From Abyssisolibacter fermentans (GTDB taxonomy: Bacteria; Bacillota; Clostridia; Tissierellales; MCWD3), in contig NZ_LOHE01000068.1 in assembly GCF_001559865.1 (NCBI RefSeq), forward strand, positions 124,001 through 188,000: a stretch of DNA of 64,000 bases, given 5' to 3'. Below the pieces are notes generated by a model. The model was not told where the DNA came from and did no database searches. It worked only from the letters and a program-made list of their open reading frames with translations. Both the position numbers and the translations under genes were made by a program. Positions 43,021-52,487 of this stretch are shown here, piece after piece; the first letter of the stretch is position 1, and every line of letters starts with the position of its first letter.

Positions 43021-44300
43021 TTTCTTTTATTTATTTTACTTGTAATAAAATTGTAAACAACACCAAAGAGTAATAATGTAATGATTACTACCGCAAATAA
43101 TTTCAAAGAAAATACAAAAATGTTCAACCAGTTATTAGGAAATAAATAGACATTCGTATTTATTTTTGATACTATAGTATAATCATTCTGGGAATAGAAA
43201 CTTTTATAAATAATTAATGTTAAAACAGCTGAAAGAAGTCCATGAGCAAATTTTGCAGCTATATAAGGCTTTAATTTCAGCTTAGTTTCTTTTATTATAC
43301 TAATTACTTGGCTATGAATAGATAAGCCGCTCCATCCAATTATAAAGCTTATAGCGGATAGTTTTGCTACATAGCTAGAATTACCTACAGCTGCAATGAT
43401 TTTGCAGCCATTTGTCATCTCTATAAATCCACACAATAGACCTTTAATCAGATCTTTAGAAATAGATGGAATTATATAACATAATATTGATGAGAATACA
43501 TCAAATATTTTTGTACTTAACAGGAGGTTTGTTATTATAGAATAAAGTATAATAAAACCTCCGACCATTAAAATAGTATTCATAGATTTTATGACGGCTA
43601 AACTCAAAAGTTCACCTATGGATTTATCATTTTTTCTTCTTTTTTGAATGAGTTTATCTAAAGCTGTATTGAGTGAAATATTATTAATAAAGCTATAGTG
43701 TGAATTTTTATATTTGAAATCATAGTAAAATTTAAAAATAAGACCTACACCTAAAGCTCCTATATAGTGACTAATGGCAAATAAAGTACCTAAAGAAGGG
43801 TTATTAAGCATTCCTATTGAAACTGAACCAATTAAAAATAAAGGACCAGAAGTACTACAAAATGATAGTATTTTTTGACCGCTTATAGTATCAATTTCAT
43901 TGTTACTTAATAAATTGGCAACATTTTTAGCGCCAATAGGATAACCAGAAGCAATACTAATTGAAAAAACGTATGCGCTTTGTCCTGGAACATTAAAGAT
44001 AGGTTTTATAATAGGTTCTAGAAGCGTACCTATAAAATCAGCTATACCTAAGTTTATTAAAATTTCAGAACAAACAAAAAATGGAAACAAAGAGGGCAAA
44101 ATTATATTTAGCCATATATTAACACCTTCTACACCTGCTTTTAATGCTGTCTCTGGCTGTAATAGTATTAGAAATGCGAGTAATACTACAATATGAATAA
44201 CTAATACAAAAAAAAAGGCTTTTTTCCAGTGGGCATATTTTTTTTTGAAATGATTGAATATATATGTAAATGATAATAATAATAAAAGAAAGTTAATCAT
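43017..44300 (-). CDS. ylbJ: Sporulation integral membrane protein YlbJ
   Basis: 427 residues with about ten hydrophobic segments. Seen: GVNIWLNIILPSLFPFFVCS, GSYP-type ISIASGYPIGAKNVANL, SFCSTSGPLFLIGSVSIGML, GFIEMTNGCKIIA and SFIIGWSGLSIHSQVISII, the nucleoside-transporter-gate-like repeats of YlbJ. In Bacillus ylbJ is under sigma E and needed for heat-resistant spores; its presence supports a spore former. RBS AGGAGGT just upstream on minus. Confidence 0.92.
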   Translation of the reverse strand: MINFLLLLLSFTYIFNHFKKKYAHWKKAFFFVLVIHIVVLLAFLILLQPETALKAGVEGVNIWLNIILPSLFPFFVCSEILINLGIADFIGTLLEPIIKPIFNVPGQSAYVFSISIASGYPIGAKNVANLLSNNEIDTISGQKILSFCSTSGPLFLIGSVSIGMLNNPSLGTLFAISHYIGALGVGLIFKFYYDFKYKNSHYSFINNISLNTALDKLIQKRRKNDKSIGELLSLAVIKSMNTILMVGGFIILYSIITNLLLSTKIFDVFSSILCYIIPSISKDLIKGLLCGFIEMTNGCKIIAAVGNSSYVAKLSAISFIIGWSGLSIHSQVISIIKETKLKLKPYIAAKFAHGLLSAVLTLIIYKSFYSQNDYTIVSKINTNVYLFPNNWLNIFVFSLKLFAVVIITLLLFGVVYNFITSKINKRN

Positions 44301-44343
44301 ATATACCTCCTGTTGTTATGATTGGTATATTATATTAAAATTC

Positions 44344-44402
44344 AACCCTGATTATTCATATAACGATCAAATAATATGCTGTATAGAAATAATCTGGGTT
44401 TA
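44344..44402. repeat. Short inverted-end repeat element
   Basis: AACCCTGATTATTCATATAA (44344-44363), AATAATATGCTGTAT, then GAAATAATCTGGGTTT to 44401. It is about 59 bp, essentially the two ends joined, between divergent ylbJ and the lipoprotein gene. Confidence 0.75.
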
Positions 44403-44463
44403 CTACCAAATATCCATAAACGGTATTTAATTAATAATTTAGATTAATATTGGAGGGGAAAGT

Positions 44464-45093
44464 ATGAAGAAGAAAAATAGGTTGATTATTTTTATAATAA
44501 TGATTTTCATATACTTAATAAATATAAGTGGTTGTAGTATGAGTAATAATGAATACAAAGAAGAGATTAGGAATAAACAAGCAACAATTGAAGATTTAAA
44601 TAGTAAGCTTGATGCAGTAAAAGAAAAGGAGGCTTTACTAAAATCTCAAATAGAACAGTTAAGAAAAAATAGTGGAGAAAGTCAAAAAAAAGCTGAAATT
44701 TATAAAGTAGAACATGAATATTTTCCTTTTATAACTAATATGGCATTAAAATTTGTAAGAGCTCAAACAAAAGGGGATGTTTCAGTAATAGAAGAAATAA
44801 TAGCAGGAAAGCTTAATCTTATAGAAGATAATGGTGACATAAAAATCTACAAAACCATTAATGGGAATAGGCAAGAATGGATGATATATGAAAAAAATTC
44901 AAAGCTAATATATAAGGATATGGTAATACAAGGTTATGAATATGATGCTGAGCAAGATATATTTAAATTATATATAAGACAATTTTATATAAATAATGAT
45001 GATAGCGTGAATGAGCCTCCAGTTTTCTTAAATTTATCATTTGCCAAACAAGAAGATGTTTTTAAAATCATAGACTTAGAATTTGATGTTTAA
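44464..45093 (+). CDS. Predicted lipoprotein with coiled coil, unknown function
   Basis: 209 residues. A type II signal peptide is clear: KKKNR, a hydrophobic core and the lipobox ISGC with Cys at about residue 23. A coiled coil follows (about 30-75, QATIEDLNSKLDAVKEKEAL and LLKSQIEQLRK), then a globular alpha/beta domain of about 130 residues with KIYKTINGNRQEWMIYEK that resembles NTF2-like or DUF4878-type accessory folds only loosely. Expected on the outer membrane leaflet. ATG follows GGAGGGG (44452-44458). It has its own transcription unit. Confidence 0.75.
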   Translation: MKKKNRLIIFIIMIFIYLINISGCSMSNNEYKEEIRNKQATIEDLNSKLDAVKEKEALLKSQIEQLRKNSGESQKKAEIYKVEHEYFPFITNMALKFVRAQTKGDVSVIEEIIAGKLNLIEDNGDIKIYKTINGNRQEWMIYEKNSKLIYKDMVIQGYEYDAEQDIFKLYIRQFYINNDDSVNEPPVFLNLSFAKQEDVFKIIDLEFDV

Positions 45094-45156
45094 AACAATA
45101 TATGAAAGTAATAATTAATTAAATTAGGAAACTAATTTTTAAGATTACCTCTAAAT

Positions 45157-45178
45157 ATGTTATTATTATAAATAACAT
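45157..45178 (+). promoter_or_regulatory. Inverted repeat at the larA-like promoter
   Basis: ATGTTATT (45157-45164) and AATAACAT (45171-45178) are perfect 8-base arms around ATTATA, overlapping a -10-like TATTAT/TATAAA. It could be an operator for a repressor, or the stem of a leader. No regulator gene is adjacent. Confidence 0.4.
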
Positions 45179-45209
45179 TGTTGTAATTATGCAGAAAAGG
45201 GGAATAGAT

Positions 45210-46463
45210 ATGAATATTGAACTAAAATATGGAAAAACAATAACGAAAGCTACTATACCAGAAAATTTTGATGTAAATATTATTAATGCAAATCTACCCA
45301 ATAATGAAATAAGCTTAGAAGAAGAACAAAAAAAACTAGAATATGCTATAAACAATCCAATAGAAAGTGATAGATTAAAAGACATTGCTAAAAAAGGTAA
45401 GACAGCTGCTATAATGGTTAGTGATATAACTAGACCATCTCCTTCAAAAAAGCTATTACCATATATCATAGCTGAATTAAAAGAAGCAGGTATAAAAAAC
45501 GAAAATATAACTATTATATTTGGAATGGGTATACATAGATCTCATACAAAAGAAGAACAGGAAATGTTGCTAGGAAGCGAAATTTATGGATCAATAAAAG
45601 CTATAGATAGCAATAAAGATGAATATGTTTACATAGGAGATACAAAGAGAGCTACACCTGTCTATTTATGTAAGACATTAGTAAAGGCAGATATTAAAAT
45701 ATGTACAGGTAATATTGAATATCATTACTTTGCTGGATATTCAGGTGGGGCAAAAGCTGTTATGCCAGGTGCAGCTAATTACAAAAGTATTTCAAATAAC
45801 CATAAGCTTCAATTAGATGATAGAGCTAAATCGGGTAAAATTCAGGGCAATCCTGTTAGAGAGGACATAGATGAAGTTGGTAAATTATTAAATATAGATT
45901 TTATACTAAATGTAGTGTTAAATAAAGACAAAAAAATATTAAAAGCATTTAGTGGAGATTATATATTAGCTCATAGACAAGGTTGTAAATTTTTAGATTC
46001 AATATATAATGTTAAAATAAAAGAACGCGCTGATATTGTAATAGTATCACCAGGTGGCTATCCAAAAGATGTGAATTTATATCAAACTCAAAAATCACTA
46101 GATAATGCTAAACATGCAATAAAAGATGGTGGAATAATCATATTGGTTGCTCAATGTAAAGAAGGATTTGGAGAAAAGGTTTTTGAACAATGGATAAAAG
46201 ATGCTCAGTCTCCAGAAGAGCTAATAAATAAATTGAGAAAAGAATTTGTTCTAGGAGGTCATAAAGCTGCAGCTATTGGACAAGTGGTGAAGAATAATAG
46301 TGTTTTTATAGTAACAGACTTGAAAGATGAAGATGCAAAGATAGTTTTCTTTAAGCCTTATAAAACACTACAGAGTGCCTTAGATGCTGCTATTAAACAA
46401 TCTAATAATCCTAAAATATTAATAATACCTCAGGGTAGTTCTACACTACCTTCAGCCAAATAA
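45210..46463 (+). CDS. larA: LarA-like nickel-pincer cofactor-dependent racemase/epimerase
   Basis: 417 residues with the LarA domain: VSDITRPSPSKKLLPYI, FGMGIHRSHTKEEQEMLL, IKICTGNIEYHYFAGYSGGA, KAVMPGAANYKSI and VVSPGGYPKDVNLYQTQKSL. LarA of lactobacilli racemises lactate using a nickel pincer nucleotide made by LarB, LarC and LarE. None of these is in the window, and the family contains many enzymes for other 2-hydroxyacids, so the substrate is open. ATG 45210 is chosen over ATG 45189, which precedes the RBS AAAAGGGG (45195-45202). Confidence 0.85.
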   Translation: MNIELKYGKTITKATIPENFDVNIINANLPNNEISLEEEQKKLEYAINNPIESDRLKDIAKKGKTAAIMVSDITRPSPSKKLLPYIIAELKEAGIKNENITIIFGMGIHRSHTKEEQEMLLGSEIYGSIKAIDSNKDEYVYIGDTKRATPVYLCKTLVKADIKICTGNIEYHYFAGYSGGAKAVMPGAANYKSISNNHKLQLDDRAKSGKIQGNPVREDIDEVGKLLNIDFILNVVLNKDKKILKAFSGDYILAHRQGCKFLDSIYNVKIKERADIVIVSPGGYPKDVNLYQTQKSLDNAKHAIKDGGIIILVAQCKEGFGEKVFEQWIKDAQSPEELINKLRKEFVLGGHKAAAIGQVVKNNSVFIVTDLKDEDAKIVFFKPYKTLQSALDAAIKQSNNPKILIIPQGSSTLPSAK

Positions 46464-46498
46464 AGCAATAAATCAATAAATTATTTTTCGAAAATCAC

Positions 46499-46527
46499 TT
46501 GAATTTTTAATATTTTTCTTGTATAAT
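46499..46527 (+). promoter_or_regulatory. Promoter of the serA T-box transcript
   Basis: TTGAAT (46499-46504) and TATAAT (46522-46527) separated by 17 bases, about 15 bases before the T-box leader. Confidence 0.85.
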
Positions 46528-46540
46528 GAGTTAAACAAAT

Positions 46541-46760
46541 AAAGGCTATGAAGGGTAGTAGTAAATAATTGTCTAGTTGTAGAGAGTCGATGGATGGTGA
46601 AAATCGATATTAGGGATTATTGAATCCAACCTAGAGCTTCAAAGGGGTAAAAAACCTTTGACGGGTAAACCGTTACATTTTAAAGACTATTTTTTAGTGA
46701 AATAAGGTGGCACCACGTAGATAATACTCTCCGTCCTTGTATAGGGCGGAGTTTTTATTT
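46541..46760 (+). ncRNA. Serine T-box riboswitch with terminator, upstream of serA
   Basis: Stem I begins near 46549 with the AGTA loop (46556-46563) opposite GAATCCA (46622-46628), and carries AGAGAG at about 46581. The base-paired flanks AATAAT/ATTATT and GGT/ACC fix the specifier loop and make TCC (46625-46627, Ser) the specifier. The conserved T-box AAGGTGGCACCACG is at 46704-46717. The terminator CTCCGTCC with GGGCGGAG and TTTTTATTTTTT follows (46729-46760). Uncharged tRNA-Ser(GGA) should cause antitermination and serA expression. Confidence 0.92.
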
Positions 46761-46897
46761 TTTGTGAAGAACCTAATATATGAATGAAATTTCATTATTT
46801 TATATACGCTAGCGTAAAATGATTGAAAGTTTCAAGTTAAATATTTGGAATATTGCGAATATTATGAATATTAAAAAATAAAATTGAGGTGTTTAAA

Positions 46898-48490
46898 TTG
46901 ACTAGAGAAAGAGTAATTATTGTTGAAAAAATTGATGATAGTGGTATAGATTTGTTAAAAAGTAAATTTGATGTAGATTTAAAAATTGATATGACAAGAG
47001 AAGAATTATTAGACGTAATTCAAGATTATGATGCTATTATAGTTAGAAGTGCAACTTTAGTTAATAGTGAGCTTATGGAAAAAGGAAAAAGATTAAAGAT
47101 CATTGGTCGTGCAGGAAATGGAATTGACAACATTGACATACCTGAAGCTACAAAAAGAGGAATTATTGTTGCAAATACTCCTGATTCTAATAGTATCTCA
47201 GCAGGAGAACTAGCAATAGGATTGATGTTTGCACAAGCTAGAAATATTACAAAAGCAGATAAAAGTATGAGAGAAGGAAGATGGGATAGAAATAAATTTG
47301 AAGGTACCGAATTGTATGGAAAGACACTAGGAATTATTGGACTAGGACGTATAGGATCATTAGTAGCTACTAGAATGAAAGCTTTTGGTATGGATGCAAT
47401 AGCATATGATCCATATATTACAGATGAGAGATTTGAACAATATGATGTTAAAAAATGTGAAACACTAGATGAACTTCTTAAAATAGCTGATTTCATAACC
47501 ATTCACACGCCAAGAACAGAAGAAACAATTGGGATGATAAGTTATAATGAAATAGAAATGATGAAGAAGGGTGTTCACATAACAAACGCCGCAAGGGGTA
47601 AAATAATTGATGAAAAAGCTGCATATGAGGGTTTGAAGAATGGTAAAATAGGCAGCATGGGTTTAGATGTTCATGAAAAAGAACCAAGACATGAAAGTCC
47701 ATTATATGAGTTTGATAATGTTGTAGTAACACCTCATATAGGAGCAAATACTGTTTCAGCACAGCAAAATGTAGGTAAAACAATAGCGATGCAAGTTATC
47801 AATGGTATAAGAGGTGAAATAGTACCTAATGCAGTAAATTTACCTGTTATCCATAGAGATGAGCTAAAGGCTGTAAAACCTTATATTGACATGATGGAGA
47901 AAATAGGTAAATTATACTATCAATTATTTAAAGATGCTGTAAAATTCGTAGAAATTAATTACTGGGCAGATGCAAGTAAATTTGATGTTGATATGGTTAA
48001 TATTGCTTTTCTCAAAGGACTACTTGAACCAATTAAAAAAGACAAAGTTAACTATATAAATGCTAAGGTATTAGCTAAAAAATCAGGAATAGGAATTAAA
48101 TTCAAAAAATATGAAGAGAATTATAACAACTATTCAAATTTAATAAATGTAAAAATAACAGATGTAAATATGAAACAATACACATTTTCAGGAGCTATTT
48201 CCATGAAAAGAGAAGGTATATTAGTAGAAATGAATGGATACAAAATGGATGTAACTCCAAGTGAAAAAATGATTATTCTTAAAAATAAAGATGTTCCTGG
48301 TGTTATAGGAAAGGTTGGTACACTAACAGGTAAAGATGGCATAAATGTAGCGACTATGCACGTTGGTAGAAAAACAAAAGGAGATACAGCTCTTATGATA
48401 TTGAATGTAGATGAAGCAGTAAGTAAAGATGCTATAAAGGATTTTGTTAAGCTTGATGAGATTCTTTGGGCGAGGGCTATAGAATTATAA
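46898..48490 (+). CDS. serA: D-3-phosphoglycerate dehydrogenase
   Basis: First step of serine synthesis from 3-phosphoglycerate. 530 residues, the long form: catalytic/NAD domains (IGRAGNGIDNIDIPEA, GKTLGIIGLGRIGSLVA, NAARGKIIDEKAAYEGL, VVTPHIGANTVSAQQNVG), an intervening domain (about 315-450) and a C-terminal ACT domain (KDVPGVIGKVGTLTG, ATMHVGRKTKG) for serine feedback. TTG 46898 follows TGAGGTG (46885-46891); the earlier GTG lies in that RBS. Controlled by the T-box above. serC and serB are not adjacent. Confidence 0.96.
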   Translation: MTRERVIIVEKIDDSGIDLLKSKFDVDLKIDMTREELLDVIQDYDAIIVRSATLVNSELMEKGKRLKIIGRAGNGIDNIDIPEATKRGIIVANTPDSNSISAGELAIGLMFAQARNITKADKSMREGRWDRNKFEGTELYGKTLGIIGLGRIGSLVATRMKAFGMDAIAYDPYITDERFEQYDVKKCETLDELLKIADFITIHTPRTEETIGMISYNEIEMMKKGVHITNAARGKIIDEKAAYEGLKNGKIGSMGLDVHEKEPRHESPLYEFDNVVVTPHIGANTVSAQQNVGKTIAMQVINGIRGEIVPNAVNLPVIHRDELKAVKPYIDMMEKIGKLYYQLFKDAVKFVEINYWADASKFDVDMVNIAFLKGLLEPIKKDKVNYINAKVLAKKSGIGIKFKKYEENYNNYSNLINVKITDVNMKQYTFSGAISMKREGILVEMNGYKMDVTPSEKMIILKNKDVPGVIGKVGTLTGKDGINVATMHVGRKTKGDTALMILNVDEAVSKDAIKDFVKLDEILWARAIEL

Positions 48491-48498
48491 ACTAAAAG

Positions 48499-48547
48499 GG
48501 AGTAATTCAAAATAATGAATTTGAATTTTATATTTTTGAATTACTCC
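48499..48547. terminator. Long hairpin between convergent serA and tmcAL
   Basis: GGAGTAATTCAA (48499-48510) and TTGAATTACTCC (48536-48547) are perfect 12-base complements with an AT-rich loop. T tracts are poor on both sides, but position between convergent stops supports a bidirectional terminator. Confidence 0.65.
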
Positions 48548-48560
48548 TAATACTATCAAA

Positions 48561-49820
48561 TTATTCCTTATGTATATAAGGAGAAACCTTGTAATCAAGA
48601 TTTGTTGTAAGTTGTTTTGTTTTAAATGGCAAGAAATAAATGTCAGTTGCTTTTTTTTCTAAGGACAATATTTTTTTACCAGTTTCAGTAATTGTATTTA
48701 GATATTTTGAATCAGAAAATTTAGTTATTATAGGAATATCTGATTCTTTTTTTATTTTCTTTAAGATTTTCATGCCTTTAGTATTCATAGCTAATACTCT
48801 AATATAGTATGGGTTATCATATGTATGCTTTAAAAGAAAATCACTATCTAAATTTAATAAAATATGCATTAAAATTCGTTTTATTCTAGTGTAAGTGTAT
48901 CTTTTAGTTTTTATACAATCAATAATTTTATAGATATCATTGTTTTTTAAACTAGCTTGATATATTCTGTCATTCAAACCTTTTTCAATATTTAAAATAT
49001 GGAAATCATATAAATCTCTATTTGTTCTTAGTAGATATAATAAAATATCATTGTAATTTGCTAAATTATTAAAACTATTATATTTTTCATGAAATTCTTT
49101 AAGAATTTCATAAGTGCATGTTGGAACTACTAGTTTAATTTCATCAATATATTTTTTAGAATTAAGTAGTTTTCTAATAGCAGTAGCACTAGAAAAGAAG
49201 CCATTAAGATTTCTTTCATTATACTCAGAACCTATACGCTCATAAGTATAAGGTACTATATTACTGTCAAGTTTTTTTAGTGCTTTAAGATATTCTAAAC
49301 CCAAAATATTATTCGAACTGGATAGTATATCATCAACATTTGTTAAATCAAAATTATTATTATCTAATAGATATTTCTTTAAGGCTTTGCTTCTAGCTTT
49401 TGGAAAAGACATGCCTTTTTTTAGATTATTTTTTAACATATTTTTATATTCAAAAGGTTCCTCGCATATTATATCTGCTAGTAATTTCAAAGTATTTATA
49501 TTACCACATTCGCTACCGAAGCTTAAACTTTTTACTACATTTGTAGAAGTAAGTGTCGCAATAGCTCCTTGTGCAAATGCTTCAGCACTTCTGCAAGCGT
49601 AAATGATAGGTAGTTCAATAACTAAGTCTATTCCATTTTTAACAGCCATTTTAGCTCTATGAAATTTATCAACTATTGCAGGTTCTCCACGTTGTACAAA
49701 ATTACCACTCATAACACAAATGCTATAATCACAACTTGTTATTTTTTTAGACATTTCTAAATGGTATTTATGACCATTATGAAAAGGATTATATTCTGTC
49801 ACCAATCCGACAATGTTCAT
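48561..49820 (-). CDS. tmcAL: TmcAL, tRNA-Met cytidine acetate ligase (YlbM)
   Basis: 419 residues. Seen: NIVGLVTEYNPFHNGHKYHL with HxGH, CVMSGNFVQRGEPAIVDKF, DLVIELPIIYACRSAEAFA, SLSFGSECGNI and SATAIRKLL. In Bacillus this enzyme makes N4-acetylcytidine at the elongator tRNA-Met wobble base from acetate and ATP. It is divergent from acetate kinase, the usual neighbourhood. Confidence 0.93.
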   Translation of the reverse strand: MNIVGLVTEYNPFHNGHKYHLEMSKKITSCDYSICVMSGNFVQRGEPAIVDKFHRAKMAVKNGIDLVIELPIIYACRSAEAFAQGAIATLTSTNVVKSLSFGSECGNINTLKLLADIICEEPFEYKNMLKNNLKKGMSFPKARSKALKKYLLDNNNFDLTNVDDILSSSNNILGLEYLKALKKLDSNIVPYTYERIGSEYNERNLNGFFSSATAIRKLLNSKKYIDEIKLVVPTCTYEILKEFHEKYNSFNNLANYNDILLYLLRTNRDLYDFHILNIEKGLNDRIYQASLKNNDIYKIIDCIKTKRYTYTRIKRILMHILLNLDSDFLLKHTYDNPYYIRVLAMNTKGMKILKKIKKESDIPIITKFSDSKYLNTITETGKKILSLEKKATDIYFLPFKTKQLTTNLDYKVSPYIHKE

Positions 49821-49951
49821 TTTTATTCACCAACTTTTGTTTAATAAATTGAATAACAATTTTTAAGTTTTACATTTTCGAAATTATTATTCATTGTTTA
49901 AGATAGTTTATTATAAAAGAATTATAAAAACAAGGTTATTAAATAAAATTA

Positions 49952-49980
49952 TTCAATGTTACAAATAATAGTACTATAAT
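49952..49980 (+). promoter_or_regulatory. Likely promoter of ackA
   Basis: TATAAT at 49975-49980 with TTCAAT 17 bases upstream; ackA starts 69 bases after the -10. The -35 is weak. Confidence 0.45.
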
Positions 49981-50048
49981 TGTTGATTTTTTTTAATAGA
50001 TGTATTAATATGAATAATGATGGTATTAGAATTTATAGGAGGTAAGCT

Positions 50049-51236
50049 ATGAAAGTACTAGTAATTAATTGTGGAAGTTCATCTTTAAAATATCAATTGA
50101 TTGATATGACTGATGAAAGTGTATTAGCAAAAGGTTTAGTTGAAAGAATAGGAATTGAAGGATCAAAAATTACTCATAAAGCTAATGGTAAAAAGGCAAT
50201 AATAGAGCAGCCTATGGAAAATCATAAAATTGCTTTAGAACTAGTTGTTAAAGCTTTATTGGATGAAGAGCATGGTGCAATTAAATCTATGGATGAGATT
50301 GATGCTGTAGGTCATAGAGTTGTTCATGGTGGAGAGAAATTTGCAACATCAGTTGTAATAACTGATGAGGTTATAAAAACTATGGAAGATTGTAGTGATC
50401 TTGCTCCATTACATAATCCACCAAATATCATAGGTATAAAAGCATGTAAAGAAATTATGCCAAATACTCCAATGACTGGATCGTTTGATACAGCTTTTCA
50501 TCAAACAATGTCAAAAGAAGCTTATATTTATCCATTACCATATGAATTATATGAGAAATATGGTATAAGAAGATATGGTTTTCATGGAACATCTCATAAA
50601 TATGTTGCACAAAGAGCTGGAGCTATTTTAAATAAGAATATAGAAGATCTTAAAATAATTACTTGTCATTTAGGTAATGGAGCTAGTTTAGCAGCTGTTA
50701 AAAACGGTAAATGTGTAGATACTAGTATGGGACTTACTCCATTAGAAGGTCTAGCTATGGGAACTAGATGTGGGGATATTGACCCAGCAATAATTCCATT
50801 CCTAATGGAAAAAGAAGGCTTAGATATTAGTGGTGTTAATAATTTAATAAATAAAAAATCTGGTGTTTTAGGTATTTCTGGAATAAGCAGTGATTTTAGA
50901 GATATTGAAAATGCAGCTAATGAAGGAAATGATAGAGCTAAATTAGCACTAGATAAATTTGCTAATAGAGTTAAAAAATATATAGGCGCTTATGCTGCTA
51001 TAATGGGTGGAGTAGATGCAATAGTATTTACAGCTGGATTAGGAGAAAATTCTATTAGTATGAGAGAACAAATTTGCGAAGGTTTAGATTTCTTAGGAGT
51101 AAAAGTTGATTCTGATAAAAATAATGTCAGAGGAGAAGAAGTTGTCGTAAGTACTGATGATGCAAAAGTTAAAGTATTAGTTGTTCCTACAAATGAAGAA
51201 TTAATGATTGCTAGAGATACAAAGGCATTAGTATAG
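50049..51236 (+). CDS. ackA: Acetate kinase
   Basis: Makes ATP from acetyl phosphate during fermentation. 395 residues with [102 protein letters not shown] and [13 protein letters not shown] behind AGGAGG (50038-50043). pta is not adjacent upstream, so ackA appears to be transcribed alone. Confidence 0.97.
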   Translation: MKVLVINCGSSSLKYQLIDMTDESVLAKGLVERIGIEGSKITHKANGKKAIIEQPMENHKIALELVVKALLDEEHGAIKSMDEIDAVGHRVVHGGEKFATSVVITDEVIKTMEDCSDLAPLHNPPNIIGIKACKEIMPNTPMTGSFDTAFHQTMSKEAYIYPLPYELYEKYGIRRYGFHGTSHKYVAQRAGAILNKNIEDLKIITCHLGNGASLAAVKNGKCVDTSMGLTPLEGLAMGTRCGDIDPAIIPFLMEKEGLDISGVNNLINKKSGVLGISGISSDFRDIENAANEGNDRAKLALDKFANRVKKYIGAYAAIMGGVDAIVFTAGLGENSISMREQICEGLDFLGVKVDSDKNNVRGEEVVVSTDDAKVKVLVVPTNEELMIARDTKALV

Positions 51237-51343
51237 AAAAGTCTTTTCATAAAAGATTACAAAATTAAGTTTTTGAATTCTATATATGCAAATTATATTC
51301 ATTATGATTAATATTGTTTATAATTTTATATAGACTATTTTGA

Positions 51344-51387
51344 ATAGACATCTACTGGCTTTTCATTGAAAGTGATTAGATGTCTAT
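51344..51387 (+). terminator. Probable terminator hairpin after ackA
   Basis: ATAGACATCTA (51344-51354) pairs with TAGATGTCTAT (51377-51387), with an inner CTTTTCA/TGAAAG stem. The T tract is poor. Confidence 0.6.
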
Positions 51388-51408
51388 ATACTGATTTGCT
51401 TTTAAAGC

Positions 51409-51438
51409 TTGACAAAATAACAACTAATTTATTATAAT
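51409..51438 (+). promoter_or_regulatory. Strong promoter for the DUF177-rpmF unit
   Basis: Consensus TTGACA (51409-51414) and TATAAT (51433-51438) separated by 18 bases, 31 bases before the DUF177 start. Confidence 0.85.
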
Positions 51439-51469
51439 TAATTTTGGCTATGTTCATGAGGTGAATATA

Positions 51470-51973
51470 ATGAGAATTGATATACAAAATATTATTAATG
51501 GTGAAGAATTCAAAATTTCTTTAAAAGAGAATATTAGTATGAATCTTTTAGCACTAGAAACAAAGGAACTGGAATTTACTACACCTATAGATATAAACTT
51601 AGAAATATATAAAGTAGATAAAGCTAGTTTGTATGTAAATGGGACAGTTGATTATCAGTGTATTGATGTGTGTGATAGATGTTTAAATGCATTTAATAGA
51701 AAGGCTCATGAGAATTTTTCAGGGAAAATTATAGAAAAAGAAGAGCAAGAAGAATATGAAGATATTATATTTTATCATGAAAATGGCAAAATAGATATTA
51801 CTGACATGATTAAAACAGTAATTTTATATAATTTGCCAATGAAAACCTTATGCGATGAAAATTGCAAAGGGATTTGTCCTAAATGTGGACAAAATCTAAA
51901 TGAAAAGCAATGTAATTGTGAGATTAATGATATTGATCCAAGGCTTAGCAAATTAGAGAATTTTTTTAAGTAA
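51470..51973 (+). CDS. yceD: DUF177 (YceD) family protein
   Basis: 167 residues; a widespread YceD/DUF177 protein encoded before rpmF and linked to 23S rRNA accumulation. Seen: N-terminal beta domain, CIDVCDRCLNAFNRKA, then CDENCKGICPKCGQNLN and KQCNCE, likely zinc sites of the Gram-positive form, and the closing DPRLSKLENFF. ATG 51470 chosen because the GTG at 51461 is part of the RBS GAGGTG. rpmF follows 18 bases later. Confidence 0.92.
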   Translation: MRIDIQNIINGEEFKISLKENISMNLLALETKELEFTTPIDINLEIYKVDKASLYVNGTVDYQCIDVCDRCLNAFNRKAHENFSGKIIEKEEQEEYEDIIFYHENGKIDITDMIKTVILYNLPMKTLCDENCKGICPKCGQNLNEKQCNCEINDIDPRLSKLENFFK

Positions 51974-51991
51974 TTAAGGAGGTGTTAATAA

Positions 51992-52171
51992 ATGGCAGTA
52001 CCAAAGCGTAAAATTTCAAAGGCTAGAAGAGATAAAAGAAGAGCTTCAAATTCAAAGGTTTCTGCACCTACACTTGTAGAATGTCCACAATGTCATGAAC
52101 CAAAAGTTCCTCATAGAGTATGTCCAGAATGTGGATATTATAAAAACAAAGAAGTAATTGAAGTTGAGTAA
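51992..52171 (+). CDS. rpmF: Ribosomal protein bL32
   Basis: 59 residues, under the usual ORF cut-off: [19 protein letters not shown], then [20 protein letters not shown] with four zinc-binding Cys. RBS AAGGAGGTG at 51977-51985. Between DUF177 and fapR as in most Firmicutes; terminator follows. Confidence 0.97.
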   Translation: MAVPKRKISKARRDKRRASNSKVSAPTLVECPQCHEPKVPHRVCPECGYYKNKEVIEVE

Positions 52172-52175
52172 AGAA

Positions 52176-52207
52176 AAAAGATAGTGATTATGTCGCTATC
52201 TTTTTGT
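52176..52207 (+). terminator. Terminator after rpmF
   Basis: AAAGATAGTG pairs with CGCTATCTTT around ATTATGT, followed by TTG; separates rpmF from fapR. Confidence 0.8.
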
Positions 52208-52415
52208 TAATCTACAGAAAGTAATACTACTAGATTTTTAAAATTTTTATGTACATAAAAATATGGTTCAAAAAATTTAATAAGTTAGCTTATTATTATC
52301 CCCAATTATTTATAAATGGCATAAATAATGTGCAATAGACAATTTAAAAATTATATAAATAATTAGGGATAAAAAATTAAAATGGATTTAATGTTAATAA
52401 AGTGTAAATATTATC

Positions 52416-52472
52416 TTGAAATTATCATTGTCTTATTATAATCTTAATATTAGGTGATATATTTAGTATTAA
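52416..52472 (+). promoter_or_regulatory. fapR promoter with a palindrome just downstream
   Basis: TTGAAA (52416-52421) and TATAAT (52437-52442), 15 bases apart, then an imperfect inverted repeat: TTAATATTA (52444-52452) facing TAGTATTAA (52464-52472). It lies where a transcribed-region operator for autorepression would be. It is only loosely like the known FapR box (TTAGTACCTRGTCTTAATT). Confidence 0.45.
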
Positions 52473-52487
52473 ATGAGGGGAATGCAT

